The notes: generated by a model from the sequence alone, not told the origin. A DNA stretch of 14,020 bases from Hungatella sp. UBA3402 (GCA_002358555.1 DEPC01000067.1:1-14020); one strand, 5' to 3'. Numbered from the stretch's first letter, positions 6,351 through 13,650 are shown. Program-made: numbers and translations.

Positions 6351-6516
6351 TTCTTGATAAGGAACACTGTAACCTATATTTCCTTTTTTCTAGTTTTTTA
6401 ACACTTTTCGTCTTATTGGTGTCTTTATACATAGTCCCATTTGACTACTAACTGCTTAATCCCTAAAGCGGTTCTAACTCCTTTCTTTTCTAGAGTTAAC
6501 TTGGAATCTTCATATT

Positions 6517-6654
6517 CTATGCAAGATAGCAGTGGAATCCATCATACTTTATATGTGGGGCCTTGTAGTTGACATATTCAGTACGAACACAGTTAGATTC
6601 TGTAAGACTCAAAATCCCATCAGACAGAAATCTGCTACCATTCTCCACGTGCAT
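6517..6654 (-). pseudogene. 45-codon open stretch, possible gene remnant
   Basis: From ATG 6654 to TAG 6517 the minus strand encodes a protein-like stretch ending near VNYKAPHIKYDGFHCYLA. There is no Shine-Dalgarno site, and a TATAAT-like hexamer directly abuts the ATG. I do not recognise a family. It may be the tail of a decayed gene. A plus-strand frame over the same bases (6532-6795) looks less protein-like. Confidence 0.2.
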
Positions 6655-6708
6655 TATATCAGTAATTTCACAATTTTACAATCATACATATCCCAATATA
6701 TAAGATTG

Positions 6709-6743
6709 ATGACAAAGTGTAAGAATTATAGTATAATTATTAC
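6709..6743 (+). promoter_or_regulatory. Promoter of the MerR gene with a 25-bp dyad
   Basis: ATGACA (6709-6714), a 17-base spacer and a perfect TATAAT (6732-6737) form a strong sigma-A promoter, with a start near 6745 and a leader of about 55 bases. A dyad centred on G6731 spans 6719-6743. Inner arms are AATTATA and TATAATT, outer arms are GTAA and TTAC, and 11 of 12 positions pair. It overlaps the -10, so a dimeric regulator could block or adjust this promoter, possibly the MerR protein itself. Confidence 0.55.
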
Positions 6744-6798
6744 TAATATTGTAAGATTTTTTTTCGCTATAAGCTACATCAAGAAAGGTTTTTAACCC

Positions 6799-7230
6799 AT
6801 GGTTTATACAGTCAAAGAAATTTCCCAAAAAATGGGCATGACAGAACATACTATTCGCTTCTATACAGACCAAGGACTGCTGCCCTGCCGCCGAGATAAA
6901 AATAACCACCGCATATTTGATGAAGAATCTGTCAGTTGGCTTACTAGCATTCAATGCTTGCGCAGATGTGGTATCTCGATTGAAGATATCCAAATTTATT
7001 GTCGCCTCTGTCAAGAAGGAGATTCTAGACTTCTAGAACGATATGAATTTATGCTTCGCCAGCGAGAGCTTGCCTATACTCGCCTAAAAGAAGCACAGGA
7101 GGCATTTCATTATATGGAAAACAAAATCCGGCATTATGAGGACATTATGTCCAACAAAATACCGGATGATATGAATATCATTTTTAAAAACATGAAAAAA
7201 AACTGTAATAACTCTGACTCCACAGATTAA
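6799..7230 (+). CDS. MerR-family regulator, AdhR/NmlR-like
   Basis: This is a 143-residue cytoplasmic DNA-binding protein. The N-terminal winged helix-turn-helix of the MerR family is clear (YTVKEISQKMGMTEHTIRFY, then GLLPCRRDKNNHRIF, about 3-40). Residues 42-75 complete the DNA-binding domain, and 78-115 form the dimer coiled coil. There is no large effector domain, as in the short aldehyde/thiol-sensing branch (AdhR, NmlR). Cys53 in the IQCLRRCGIS segment sits where that branch keeps a reactive cysteine. Cys57, Cys68 and Cys71 are extra. The gene is the only plus-strand gene here. It converges on the aldo/keto reductase and overlaps its stop by four bases. The reductase promoter carries a MerR-type operator, so the reductase is the likely target. 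AGAAAGG precedes the ATG by ten bases. Confidence 0.9.
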   Translation: MVYTVKEISQKMGMTEHTIRFYTDQGLLPCRRDKNNHRIFDEESVSWLTSIQCLRRCGISIEDIQIYCRLCQEGDSRLLERYEFMLRQRELAYTRLKEAQEAFHYMENKIRHYEDIMSNKIPDDMNIIFKNMKKNCNNSDSTD

Positions 7231-8345
7231 GCCATGGCTTTTGCTGTCTTAGCCAGCTCGTCCCGAATCTGGATGTGCTGTGGACACACCTCTTCACATT
7301 TTCCACATTTAATACATTCCGCAGCACTTTTTTTGCCATGTCCACTAACTAACCAATTTTCCTGTTTTTTTGCTGCTGCCATATCACGATACAAAGTCAA
7401 ATAATTCATAGCTGTAAAGGAGCCAGAGATGCCAATATTGTTCGGGCATACCTTTGCACAGTAATTGCAAGTGGTACAAGGAATCAAAGGAATTTTTGCC
7501 AGAGCCTCCCTTGCCTGTTCCAGGGTTTCCTGCTCTTTTTCTGACAGATGATTAAATTCTTTCATATAAGAAAGATTATCTTCCATCTGCTCTAAATTGC
7601 TCATTCCAGATAATACAGTAATAACTCCTTCAAGTCCAGCAGCAAATCGAATAGCCCAAGAAGCATAAGAAGCATTTGGTTCTGCCTTCTTAAAAATCTC
7701 TGCTACAGGTTCTGGAGGATTCGCAAGCATCCCTCCTTTAACTGGTTCCATAATGATAACTGGTTTGCCATATTTTCTTGCCATCTCATAACATGCTCTG
7801 GATTGAATAGCTGGGTTTTCCCAATCTCCGTAGTTAATCTGAAGCTGAACAAATTCCATCTCTGGATGGGCTTTTAAAATATCTTCCAGCTCTTCTGGGG
7901 TTGAATGAAAAGAGAATCCTACATGACGGATAAGTCCCTCTTTTTTCTTTTCCTGAACAAAATTCCACATATCAAACTTATCAAAGAATCCAGTTCTATG
8001 TTCCCCTAGATTGTGCAGCAGGTAAAAATCAAAATATCCTGCTCCTGTCTGTTTTAAAGAGGTGTCAAACTGGGCAATGGCTTCCTCTCTGCTCTTGCAG
8101 TTAATCCATGCAGCATTTTTGGTTGCCAGTTGAAAAGATTCTCTAGGGTAACGCTCCACCAATGCCTGACGGATTGCATCCTCACTTCCAGCATAAGCCC
8201 AAGCAGTGTCAAAATAAGTAAACCCTGCATCCATAAAGCGGTCCACCATCTGTTTTGTTTGCTCTACATCAATTACTTTGTCCTTCATAGGCAGACGCAT
8301 AAGACCAAACCCCAGTTGTTTAATATCTTCACCTAAATAAGCCAT
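7227..8345 (-). CDS. Aldo/keto reductase with C-terminal 2x[4Fe-4S] ferredoxin domain
   Basis: This 372-residue cytoplasmic oxidoreductase joins an aldo/keto reductase TIM barrel (about 5-275) to a bacterial-type ferredoxin domain. The catalytic tetrad is visible as Asp46 and Tyr51 (FDTAWAY), Lys76 (ATKNAAW) and His111 (LLHNLGEH). Two cluster motifs follow: Cys290, 293, 296 and 300 (CTTCNYCAKVCP), and Cys344, 347, 350 and 354 (CIKCGKCEEVCP). Such fusions are common in anaerobic Clostridia and are thought to link carbonyl reduction to ferredoxin or flavin electrons. The substrate is not defined. I chose ATG 8345 because AGGAGG lies nine bases upstream; at ATG 8354 that site would touch the start codon. 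The promoter carries a MerR operator, and a MerR gene converges from the other side. Confidence 0.94.
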   Translation of the reverse strand: MAYLGEDIKQLGFGLMRLPMKDKVIDVEQTKQMVDRFMDAGFTYFDTAWAYAGSEDAIRQALVERYPRESFQLATKNAAWINCKSREEAIAQFDTSLKQTGAGYFDFYLLHNLGEHRTGFFDKFDMWNFVQEKKKEGLIRHVGFSFHSTPEELEDILKAHPEMEFVQLQINYGDWENPAIQSRACYEMARKYGKPVIIMEPVKGGMLANPPEPVAEIFKKAEPNASYASWAIRFAAGLEGVITVLSGMSNLEQMEDNLSYMKEFNHLSEKEQETLEQAREALAKIPLIPCTTCNYCAKVCPNNIGISGSFTAMNYLTLYRDMAAAKKQENWLVSGHGKKSAAECIKCGKCEEVCPQHIQIRDELAKTAKAMA

Positions 8346-8374
8346 AACTCTCATCCTCCTTTTATTGTAGGATT

Positions 8375-8405
8375 AGTTTATCACATTCGAGTTACACGAA
8401 GTCAA
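8375..8405 (-). promoter_or_regulatory. MerR-type promoter/operator of the aldo/keto reductase gene
   Basis: On the minus strand TTGACT (8405-8400) and TAAACT (8380-8375) are 19 bases apart, the over-long spacing typical of MerR-activated promoters. A 15-bp dyad, TTCGTGTAACTCGAA (8400-8386, 6 of 7 pairs), lies within the spacer and touches the -35. The beginning CTTGACTT followed by a dyad resembles AdhR/NmlR-type sites as I recall them. A reading with a 17-base spacer (GATAAA) is also possible. Confidence 0.6.
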
Positions 8406-8408
8406 GAG

Positions 8409-9638
8409 TTATTGACAAAATTTTTTCACAATAGTACACAAAAGTTCTGTAACCTTCTCCAATGCTTGGACAGAAATATATTCAAATTTTCCATGGAAAT
8501 TGTGACCACCTGTACACAAGTTAGGACAAGGTAATCCCCGATAAGACAAAGCAGCCCCATCAGTTCCTCCCCGAATAGGAGTAATCACAGGCTCAATCTC
8601 CAACTCTTCCATAGCTGACCTTGCTATATCAATCAGATACATATGGTTTTTTAATTTTTCTTTCATATTATAATAGCTGTCTTTCATGAGCAATTCAATG
8701 GTTCCCTGACCATATTTCTGATTCATATAATCAGCTACCCGTTGCATATATATCTTTTTTTCCTGAAACTTATCCCAATCATGGTCCCGAATAATATAGT
8801 CCATCATTACCTTTTCCACGGTTCCTGAAATGTCACTCAGATGGAAAAATCCCTCATAATCTTCGGTATACATAGGATTGTCAAACACTGGAAGCATATG
8901 TTGGAATTCCATAGCCATAAGAATCGCATTTTTCATCCTTCCTTTGGAAGTTCCTGGATGGATACTCAATCCATTTACAATCACCTTTCCAGAAGCCCCA
9001 TTGAAATTTTCATATTCCAGTTCTCCTAACCTGCCACCGTCAACAGTGTAAGCCACATCTGCACAAAATCCTTGTATATCAAATAATTCTGCTCCTCGTC
9101 CCACTTCCTCATCTGGAGTAAAACCTACTTTGACTTCGCCATGGGGAATCTCTGGATGCTCCAGTAAATATTGTGCAAGTGCCATAATCTCTGCAACACC
9201 TGCTTTATCATCAGCTCCTAAAAGGCTAGTTCCATCTGTAGTAATTAAATCTTGTCCTACATACCTAAGCAAATCTGGATACTGCTCTGGCCCCATAGAA
9301 AGTCCTGTATCCTGATTCATAAGAATCGTTCCACCATCATAATTTTTCACAATCTGAGGTTTTACATTTGCCCCAGAATAAGCTGGAGCAGTATCCATAT
9401 GGGCAATGAATCCAAGAACTGGAATCTTTTTATCTGTACAGGTTGCAGGAATCGTTCCATATACATATCCGTGCTCATCCATTTTCACCTCATTGGCTCC
9501 CATACTTCTCAATTCCTCTGTTAGCATCTTAGCTAAGTCTTTTTGTTTTTCAGTGCTTGGAATCATTTCTTTTTCTGGTTCAGACATGGTGTCCACAGCA
9601 ATATATCTAAGAAATCTCTCTAATACCGTTGTTTGCAT
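8409..9638 (-). CDS. pepT: Peptidase T (tripeptide aminopeptidase)
   Basis: This 409-residue cytoplasmic M20B metallopeptidase cleaves the N-terminal residue from tripeptides and so supports peptide use. The two-zinc site is complete: His80 and Asp82 (AHMDTA), Asp143 (GADDKAG), Glu177/Glu178 (PDEEVG), Asp200 (YTVDGG) and His379 (GGHNFHG). Length and motifs match E. coli PepT closely. TGGAGG lies nine bases ahead of the ATG. The gene starts 27 bases after the SIR2-like gene, and the two probably share a transcript. No terminator is visible before the downstream reductase promoter. Confidence 0.97.
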   Translation of the reverse strand: MQTTVLERFLRYIAVDTMSEPEKEMIPSTEKQKDLAKMLTEELRSMGANEVKMDEHGYVYGTIPATCTDKKIPVLGFIAHMDTAPAYSGANVKPQIVKNYDGGTILMNQDTGLSMGPEQYPDLLRYVGQDLITTDGTSLLGADDKAGVAEIMALAQYLLEHPEIPHGEVKVGFTPDEEVGRGAELFDIQGFCADVAYTVDGGRLGELEYENFNGASGKVIVNGLSIHPGTSKGRMKNAILMAMEFQHMLPVFDNPMYTEDYEGFFHLSDISGTVEKVMMDYIIRDHDWDKFQEKKIYMQRVADYMNQKYGQGTIELLMKDSYYNMKEKLKNHMYLIDIARSAMEELEIEPVITPIRGGTDGAALSYRGLPCPNLCTGGHNFHGKFEYISVQALEKVTELLCTIVKKFCQ

Positions 9639-9665
9639 TTTTTATTCCTCCAAATCTTAAAATTT

Positions 9666-10520
9666 TTATTTTCCTTGACTTCCTACCAATTCCAAAACTG
9701 CATAAGTCTTTCTTCCTAATTCATCAGATAAAGAAACTGTCTTGGCATACTCCTCTATCTCTTTAGGAAGTTGATACAAATCAATGACCTGCATCCCCTT
9801 CCCTTCATAATATTTCCTCAAATATTCTTTCCCAGCATGAAGACTGCTAGAGAGAAAATAATTATGATGCATCTCTTGTTTCACCTGCATTTCCTCTGCA
9901 ATATAATCAATCCAGCTCACAAAAGTCTTCAAATTATAATCATTCAGAGAATAGCCAACAAACAAAAATACATGGTCAATCAACAGAGATTTTAAGAAAG
10001 TTTCCATAAGCCGATGGGTTTCTGGATAATGTAGATAGTCATCCTCTTTCAATACTAGCTTTTGGGGCTGCCGGATATCTCCATGAAGCTTTAGCAGATA
10101 ATGAGCAGAAATTCCAGTCAACAAATCACGGTCTTCCCGAATAATCTGATATCCTTTGGCTACCTGGTCCATCAATGTATCAAAATTTGTTGTGACAATA
10201 TGCTTGGGACAAAGAGAAACAATCTGCTGATTTAAGATATTGGGCTGGATATCTTCTGGTACCATGGATTTGATAAGAGAATAATAGTCTGTATGATTAG
10301 GACTTTCATCCAGACAATAATAATATTGAGGAATCCGAATATATTCTTCGGTAGCTAATCGCCCCTCCATAGGATAACCAATTTGCTCTGCGAAAGCCTG
10401 AACCAACTGCCCCCATGTAGGAAGGCCCGAATTTTTGGACACTCCTGCCCCCACAAAAATCACCAATTTTTCCCTCTTTAAAGCAAGTGAAAGGTCTTCA
10501 ATCATTTCATAAAAGGTCAT
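9666..10520 (-). CDS. Stand-alone SIR2-like (SIR2_2) domain protein
   Basis: This 284-residue protein is a single SIR2-fold domain, probably binding or hydrolysing NAD+. Visible motifs are the nucleotide-binding GAGVSKNSGLPTW (24-36), TTNFDTL with Asn112, KLHGDI with His146, and the late Rossmann motif FVGYSLNDYN. Asn112 and His146 correspond to the catalytic pair of SIR2 NADases such as ThsA. The zinc-finger cysteines of true sirtuin deacetylases are absent. It has no second sensor domain (SLOG, TPR, HerA partner) of the kind seen in known SIR2 anti-phage systems, and its neighbours are metabolic. It could be a stand-alone NADase, or a housekeeping paralogue. AGGAGG is five bases before the ATG. 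It lies 79 bases after the histidine gene and 27 before pepT. Confidence 0.88.
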   Translation of the reverse strand: MTFYEMIEDLSLALKREKLVIFVGAGVSKNSGLPTWGQLVQAFAEQIGYPMEGRLATEEYIRIPQYYYCLDESPNHTDYYSLIKSMVPEDIQPNILNQQIVSLCPKHIVTTNFDTLMDQVAKGYQIIREDRDLLTGISAHYLLKLHGDIRQPQKLVLKEDDYLHYPETHRLMETFLKSLLIDHVFLFVGYSLNDYNLKTFVSWIDYIAEEMQVKQEMHHNYFLSSSLHAGKEYLRKYYEGKGMQVIDLYQLPKEIEEYAKTVSLSDELGRKTYAVLELVGSQGK

Positions 10521-10599
10521 GACATCCTCCTGATGGTTATTGTTTGTGGCATCTTTAAGCTTACATCTGATACTGGAATAGGGGATTAGAAACTATTTT

Positions 10600-11940
10600 C
10601 TAGCGGTTAGCTAGTTCTTCCATAATCTCTTCCCAGCCAATCCCTCTGTCTGCCATAAGTACCATCATATGATATAAAAAATCAGCAATCTCATATTTAA
10701 TTTCTTCTGGATTAGGATTTTTGGCTGCAATGATAATCTCTGTAGCTTCTTCCCCCAGCTTCTTCAAAATCTTATCTAGTCCTTTGTCAAATAAATAGTT
10801 TGTATAGGAGCCTTCCTTTGGATTCTCCTTTCTATCTAAAATAACATCAAATACTTCTTCAAATACTTTAAGAGGATTCGTTTCCTTATATTCCTTTTTT
10901 GCTAATGTCTTAAAAAAGCAAGATTTTGCTCCTGTATGGCATGCTGTTCCCACTTGTCTTACCTTTGCCAGAATCGTGTCATTGTCACAATCTAAATGCA
11001 AAGATTTCACATATTGATAATGTCCTGAAGTCTCTCCCTTAATCCAGAGAGATTGGCGGCTGCGGCTGTAATAGGTCATTTTTCCTGTTTTTAAGGTATA
11101 GTTAAATGCCTCCTGGTCCATATAAGCTACCATAAGCACTTCTGCTGTCTTATAGTCTTGAACCACCACTGGAATTAATCCCTGCTCATTTCGCTTAAAA
11201 TCCTCCCATTGGATTTGACTCTCAAAGCTGTCCATATAGATACCTCTTTTCTTCAGTTCCTGTTTGGTATCCATACAACTTCTGCCATGCTCCTGTAAAT
11301 CTGTAAGAACAACCCCTTCCACTGGAGGAATCCGCAAAATGGAAGCTAATATCTGGGGCGCATCATTATGACAGAATATCATCATTGGAATATTATGGTC
11401 AGAAAGAGAAGAAAATTGTTCTTCTATCTGATAGAGGGATTCTCTGCTTGCTAAAGAGTCTTTTAGCTCTTCTTTCTTTTCTTGGCAGTGTAAAATTAAG
11501 GCAGAAGCCCCCAACTGCTGGAATTCCTCCCACCGTTCCATATATTGCATTTTAGGAAGATACCCATATATTTTCTCGCTGCCAAATCTATCTGCTCCCT
11601 CTTTTATTAAATCAATATTATCTTCATCTGATACATTTAAAAAAACACCTTTTGCCCCTGCATATAAATATTTCTTGATATCTTCTAAGCGTTTTACCCT
11701 TCCCCCTGCAATAACTGGGATGTCGATATTTCTGACAACTTCTTTTATCATCAGGATTGTTCGCTCATGGTCCTCGTCTGTCTTTGAAAGGTCATAAATC
11801 AACAACTCATCTGCTCCATTATCGCTATAATACCGCCCCAAGGCCAGCACATCATAACTTCTCCCCATTTGATTGCTATCTAAAATGATTGCCTGTCCAT
11901 TTTTGCATCCAAAACCTGCAATCAATTTTTTATAAGTCAT
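10600..11940 (-). CDS. hisIE: HisF-like/HisI/HisE fusion; bifunctional HisIE with degenerate HisF domain
   Basis: This 446-residue protein carries steps 2 and 3 of histidine synthesis. Residues about 1-235 are a HisF/HisA-like barrel, 244-343 are HisI (phosphoribosyl-AMP cyclohydrolase), and 357-446 are HisE (phosphoribosyl-ATP pyrophosphatase). HisI keeps the metal site Asp317, Asp319 and Asp321 (LDCDND) and Cys334 and Cys341 (GTACHTGAKSC). HisE keeps KKLGEEATEIIIAAK and EIADFLYHMMVL. In the N-domain, both catalytic aspartates of HisF are changed. Position 11 is Gly (LIAGFGCKNG against IIACLDVKDG), and the Asp130 position is Leu128 (IYGYLPK). The barrel is thus probably inactive as cyclase and may serve assembly or binding. 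GGGAGGAG precedes the ATG. The gene follows hisA by 166 bases. Confidence 0.93.
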   Translation of the reverse strand: MTYKKLIAGFGCKNGQAIILDSNQMGRSYDVLALGRYYSDNGADELLIYDLSKTDEDHERTILMIKEVVRNIDIPVIAGGRVKRLEDIKKYLYAGAKGVFLNVSDEDNIDLIKEGADRFGSEKIYGYLPKMQYMERWEEFQQLGASALILHCQEKKEELKDSLASRESLYQIEEQFSSLSDHNIPMMIFCHNDAPQILASILRIPPVEGVVLTDLQEHGRSCMDTKQELKKRGIYMDSFESQIQWEDFKRNEQGLIPVVVQDYKTAEVLMVAYMDQEAFNYTLKTGKMTYYSRSRQSLWIKGETSGHYQYVKSLHLDCDNDTILAKVRQVGTACHTGAKSCFFKTLAKKEYKETNPLKVFEEVFDVILDRKENPKEGSYTNYLFDKGLDKILKKLGEEATEIIIAAKNPNPEEIKYEIADFLYHMMVLMADRGIGWEEIMEELANR

Positions 11941-12026
11941 ACCTGCTGCTCCTCCCTACCTATTATTGAACACTCTCAGCCAATATTTTTTCATGTTTGC
12001 AATTTAATTTCTAAAAATATTTTTTA

Positions 12027-12064
12027 ACCATTTGTAGCAAGAAATCCTCCACTTCTTAAATGGT
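12027..12064 (-). other. Hairpin in the hisA-hisIE intergenic gap
   Basis: On the minus strand ACCATTT (12064-12058) pairs with AAATGGT (12033-12027), with a possible inner AAGAA/TTCTT stem. It is followed by an AT-rich run but no clean T-tract. It may stabilise the transcript or cause partial termination between hisA and the downstream gene. The remaining bases of the 166-base gap show nothing recognisable. Confidence 0.3.
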
Positions 12065-12106
12065 GAAAGTACATCTCTCTTATTTCTATCAATAATGATA
12101 TTATGT

Positions 12107-12823
12107 TTATGCAAATCTTCTGATGGCATCCTCTAAATTCAGCCTTTTTTCATAGAGGGCTTTTCCAATGATAGTTCCCCCTATTCCCTCCTCATACAAT
12201 TTCTGCAAATCTTCCATACAAGATACTCCTCCCGAAGCAATAATATCCATTCCAATCTCCTCGGTCAGCTTTTTTGTGGCAGATATGTTTGGTCCTGTCA
12301 ACATACCATCTCTGGAAATATCCGTATATACCACATGGCGGACTCCATACTCTTTCATCTTGCTACATAGTTCTATTGCTGTCAAGGTACTGACCTTCTC
12401 CCAGCCTTCCACTGCAACCTTGCCATCCTTTGCATCAATACCAGCCACAATCTGCTCTGGCCCGAATCTTTCTATAAGAACCTTTATAAATTCTGGTTCC
12501 TTTACAGCTTTTGTTCCAATGATAACCCTGTGGACACCTAAGTCCAAGATAGACTTCACTGCTTCTTCGCTCCGAATTCCTCCGCCAAGCTGCACAGGAA
12601 CGTCTACAGCCTCTATAATCTCTTTGATTATTGCTCCATTCACCGCTTTTCCTGCCAACGCCCCGTCAAGGTCCACCAGGTGAAGAAAGGTTGCTCCTTG
12701 GGACACCCACAGTTTCGCTATCTGACTAGGGCTGTCTGAATATACTTTTATATTGTCAAATACTCCCTGTGTTAAGAGAACACATTTTCCCTCTTTTATA
12801 TCAATTGCCGGATATAATTGCAT
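12107..12823 (-). CDS. hisA: ProFAR isomerase HisA
   Basis: This 238-residue TIM-barrel enzyme isomerises ProFAR to PRFAR, the fourth step of histidine synthesis, in the cytoplasm. The catalytic aspartates are Asp8 (YPAIDIKEG) and Asp130 (AGIDAKDG). The phosphate-binding segments are VQLGGGIR (77-84) and IIASGGVS in the second half. TDISRDGMLTGPN is the HisA loop that distinguishes it from HisF. Length is normal. AAGGGG lies eight bases before the ATG. A good promoter stands upstream, so hisA is the first gene of this his segment and is followed by the HisF-like/HisIE fusion. The usual neighbours hisG, hisD, hisB, hisH and true hisF are not in the window. Confidence 0.97.
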   Translation of the reverse strand: MQLYPAIDIKEGKCVLLTQGVFDNIKVYSDSPSQIAKLWVSQGATFLHLVDLDGALAGKAVNGAIIKEIIEAVDVPVQLGGGIRSEEAVKSILDLGVHRVIIGTKAVKEPEFIKVLIERFGPEQIVAGIDAKDGKVAVEGWEKVSTLTAIELCSKMKEYGVRHVVYTDISRDGMLTGPNISATKKLTEEIGMDIIASGGVSCMEDLQKLYEEGIGGTIIGKALYEKRLNLEDAIRRFA

Positions 12824-12883
12824 AGACGTTTCCCCTTTTATTTATGTAAATGCCCTACAATGAAATTTCTATAAGCACTCTCT

Positions 12884-12911
12884 ATTTTACCTGATTCCTA
12901 CTATTTGTCAA
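12884..12911 (-). promoter_or_regulatory. Promoter of the hisA-hisIE operon
   Basis: On the minus strand a perfect TTGACA (12911-12906), a 16-base spacer and TAAAAT (12889-12884) form a good sigma-A promoter. The predicted start near 12877 gives a leader of about 54 bases. The leader has no His-codon run or T-box sequence, so no attenuation is evident. Confidence 0.65.
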
Positions 12912-12924
12912 TCAATGCAACTTA

Positions 12925-13350
12925 TTAAAAGATTTTAATATAATTTTTCTGGTCTTTACGATTATGATAGCCACATTTTTCATAAAATTTATGAGCTTCT
13001 TTACGGCGCATTGCTGAATTTAAGCGTACACCCTTAGAACCACTCTCTCTAGCCCATTCCTCTGCCTTTATAAGCAAAGCTTTTCCTACTCCCTGTCCCT
13101 GATACTTATCATCTACCACAAGTCCTAAAATATTTTTCATAGAATCCATATAAAGACAATCATAATCATTGATATGGATATAGCCAACTGCCTTGTCTTC
13201 TATACATGCCACAAAAATCTTATGCTCGGAACAATCTAACAGTTTTAAAAGCTGTGTTTTGGTATCCTCTAAGGAATATTCATAACCCAAGCAACTGTTC
13301 AAAGCAACAATTCTCTCACAATCTTGTTCTTGACATTCTCTGATAATCAA
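12925..13350 (-). CDS. GNAT-family N-acetyltransferase
   Basis: This 141-residue cytoplasmic enzyme carries one GNAT domain that uses acetyl-CoA. Motif A is LGLVVDDKYQGQGVGKALL, with the pyrophosphate-binding QGQGVG at 84-89. Motif B is RRKEAHKFYEKCGY, with the usual Tyr123. The substrate is unknown. The short form with N-terminal MIIRECQEQD resembles small-molecule or aminoglycoside-type GNATs, but nothing ties it to resistance. The start is TTG at 13350, chosen because AAGGGGG stands eight bases upstream and no ATG gives a complete first strand. The stop lies just beyond the hisA promoter, so this gene appears to be its own transcription unit. Confidence 0.9.
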   Translation of the reverse strand: MIIRECQEQDCERIVALNSCLGYEYSLEDTKTQLLKLLDCSEHKIFVACIEDKAVGYIHINDYDCLYMDSMKNILGLVVDDKYQGQGVGKALLIKAEEWARESGSKGVRLNSAMRRKEAHKFYEKCGYHNRKDQKNYIKIF

Positions 13351-13374
13351 CTTATTTGCCCCCTTTTCATCATC

Positions 13375-13403
13375 ATTTTAACATAATTCCCTTTGAACGT
13401 CAT
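13375..13403 (-). promoter_or_regulatory. Putative promoter of the GNAT gene
   Basis: On the minus strand ATGACG (13403-13398), a 17-base spacer and TAAAAT (13380-13375) give a moderate promoter, placed about 25 bases before the TTG start codon. The leader would be very short. Confidence 0.35.
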
Positions 13404-13469
13404 TCCTTTTTTATATAGAATCAAGGACTTGGCAGCAGATATGTTCTATTTTATTCAAAACCTTTTCAG

Positions 13470-13580
13470 TAATAAAGAAGTTGTTGCAAAACGCAATTAT
13501 CATACAATATACAGTTAAACATTCAAGATATACTACTATATATTGTATGAAACTACAATTTTGCAACAACGCCTTTATTA
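13470..13580. repeat. 111-bp inverted-repeat (MITE-like) element
   Basis: The outer 22 bases at each end (13470-13491 and 13559-13580) are inverted copies with 20 matches. They include the perfect 12-mers GTTGTTGCAAAA and TTTTGCAACAAC. A second perfect 12-bp pair lies inside (TCATACAATATA at 13500-13511, TATATTGTATGA at 13539-13550). The whole unit can fold into one long hairpin. The string GTTGTTGCAAA resembles the ends of IS6-family insertion sequences (for example the CTGTTGCAAA of IS26 and IS431), so it may be a relic or a non-autonomous derivative. A 65-codon minus frame across it (13411-13608) is an artefact of the repeat. Confidence 0.6.
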
Positions 13581-13650
13581 TCTTAATTCTTTCAACGATA
13601 GTTAGCAAGAACTCTCCCTCATTCTAAAAAGGAGAGCATATCACATTCCA

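Noticed and set aside
6532..6795. 87-codon plus-strand frame ahead of the MerR gene
   Set aside because: It covers the strong MerR promoter and dyad, lacks a Shine-Dalgarno site and ends just before the MerR start.
9666..10520. Complete Thoeris- or DSR-like defence system around the SIR2 gene
   Set aside because: There is no TIR, SLOG, TPR, HerA or helicase partner next to it, and the flanking genes are hisIE and pepT.
12168..12683. 171-codon plus-strand frame
   Set aside because: It is the antisense shadow of hisA, whose catalytic motifs are complete.
12824..12924. Histidine attenuator or T-box before hisA
   Set aside because: The leader of about 54 bases has no His-codon run, no terminator and no T-box motif.
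13411..13608. 65-codon minus-strand frame
   Set aside because: It runs straight through the 111-bp inverted repeat, lacks a ribosome site and has no protein-like pattern.
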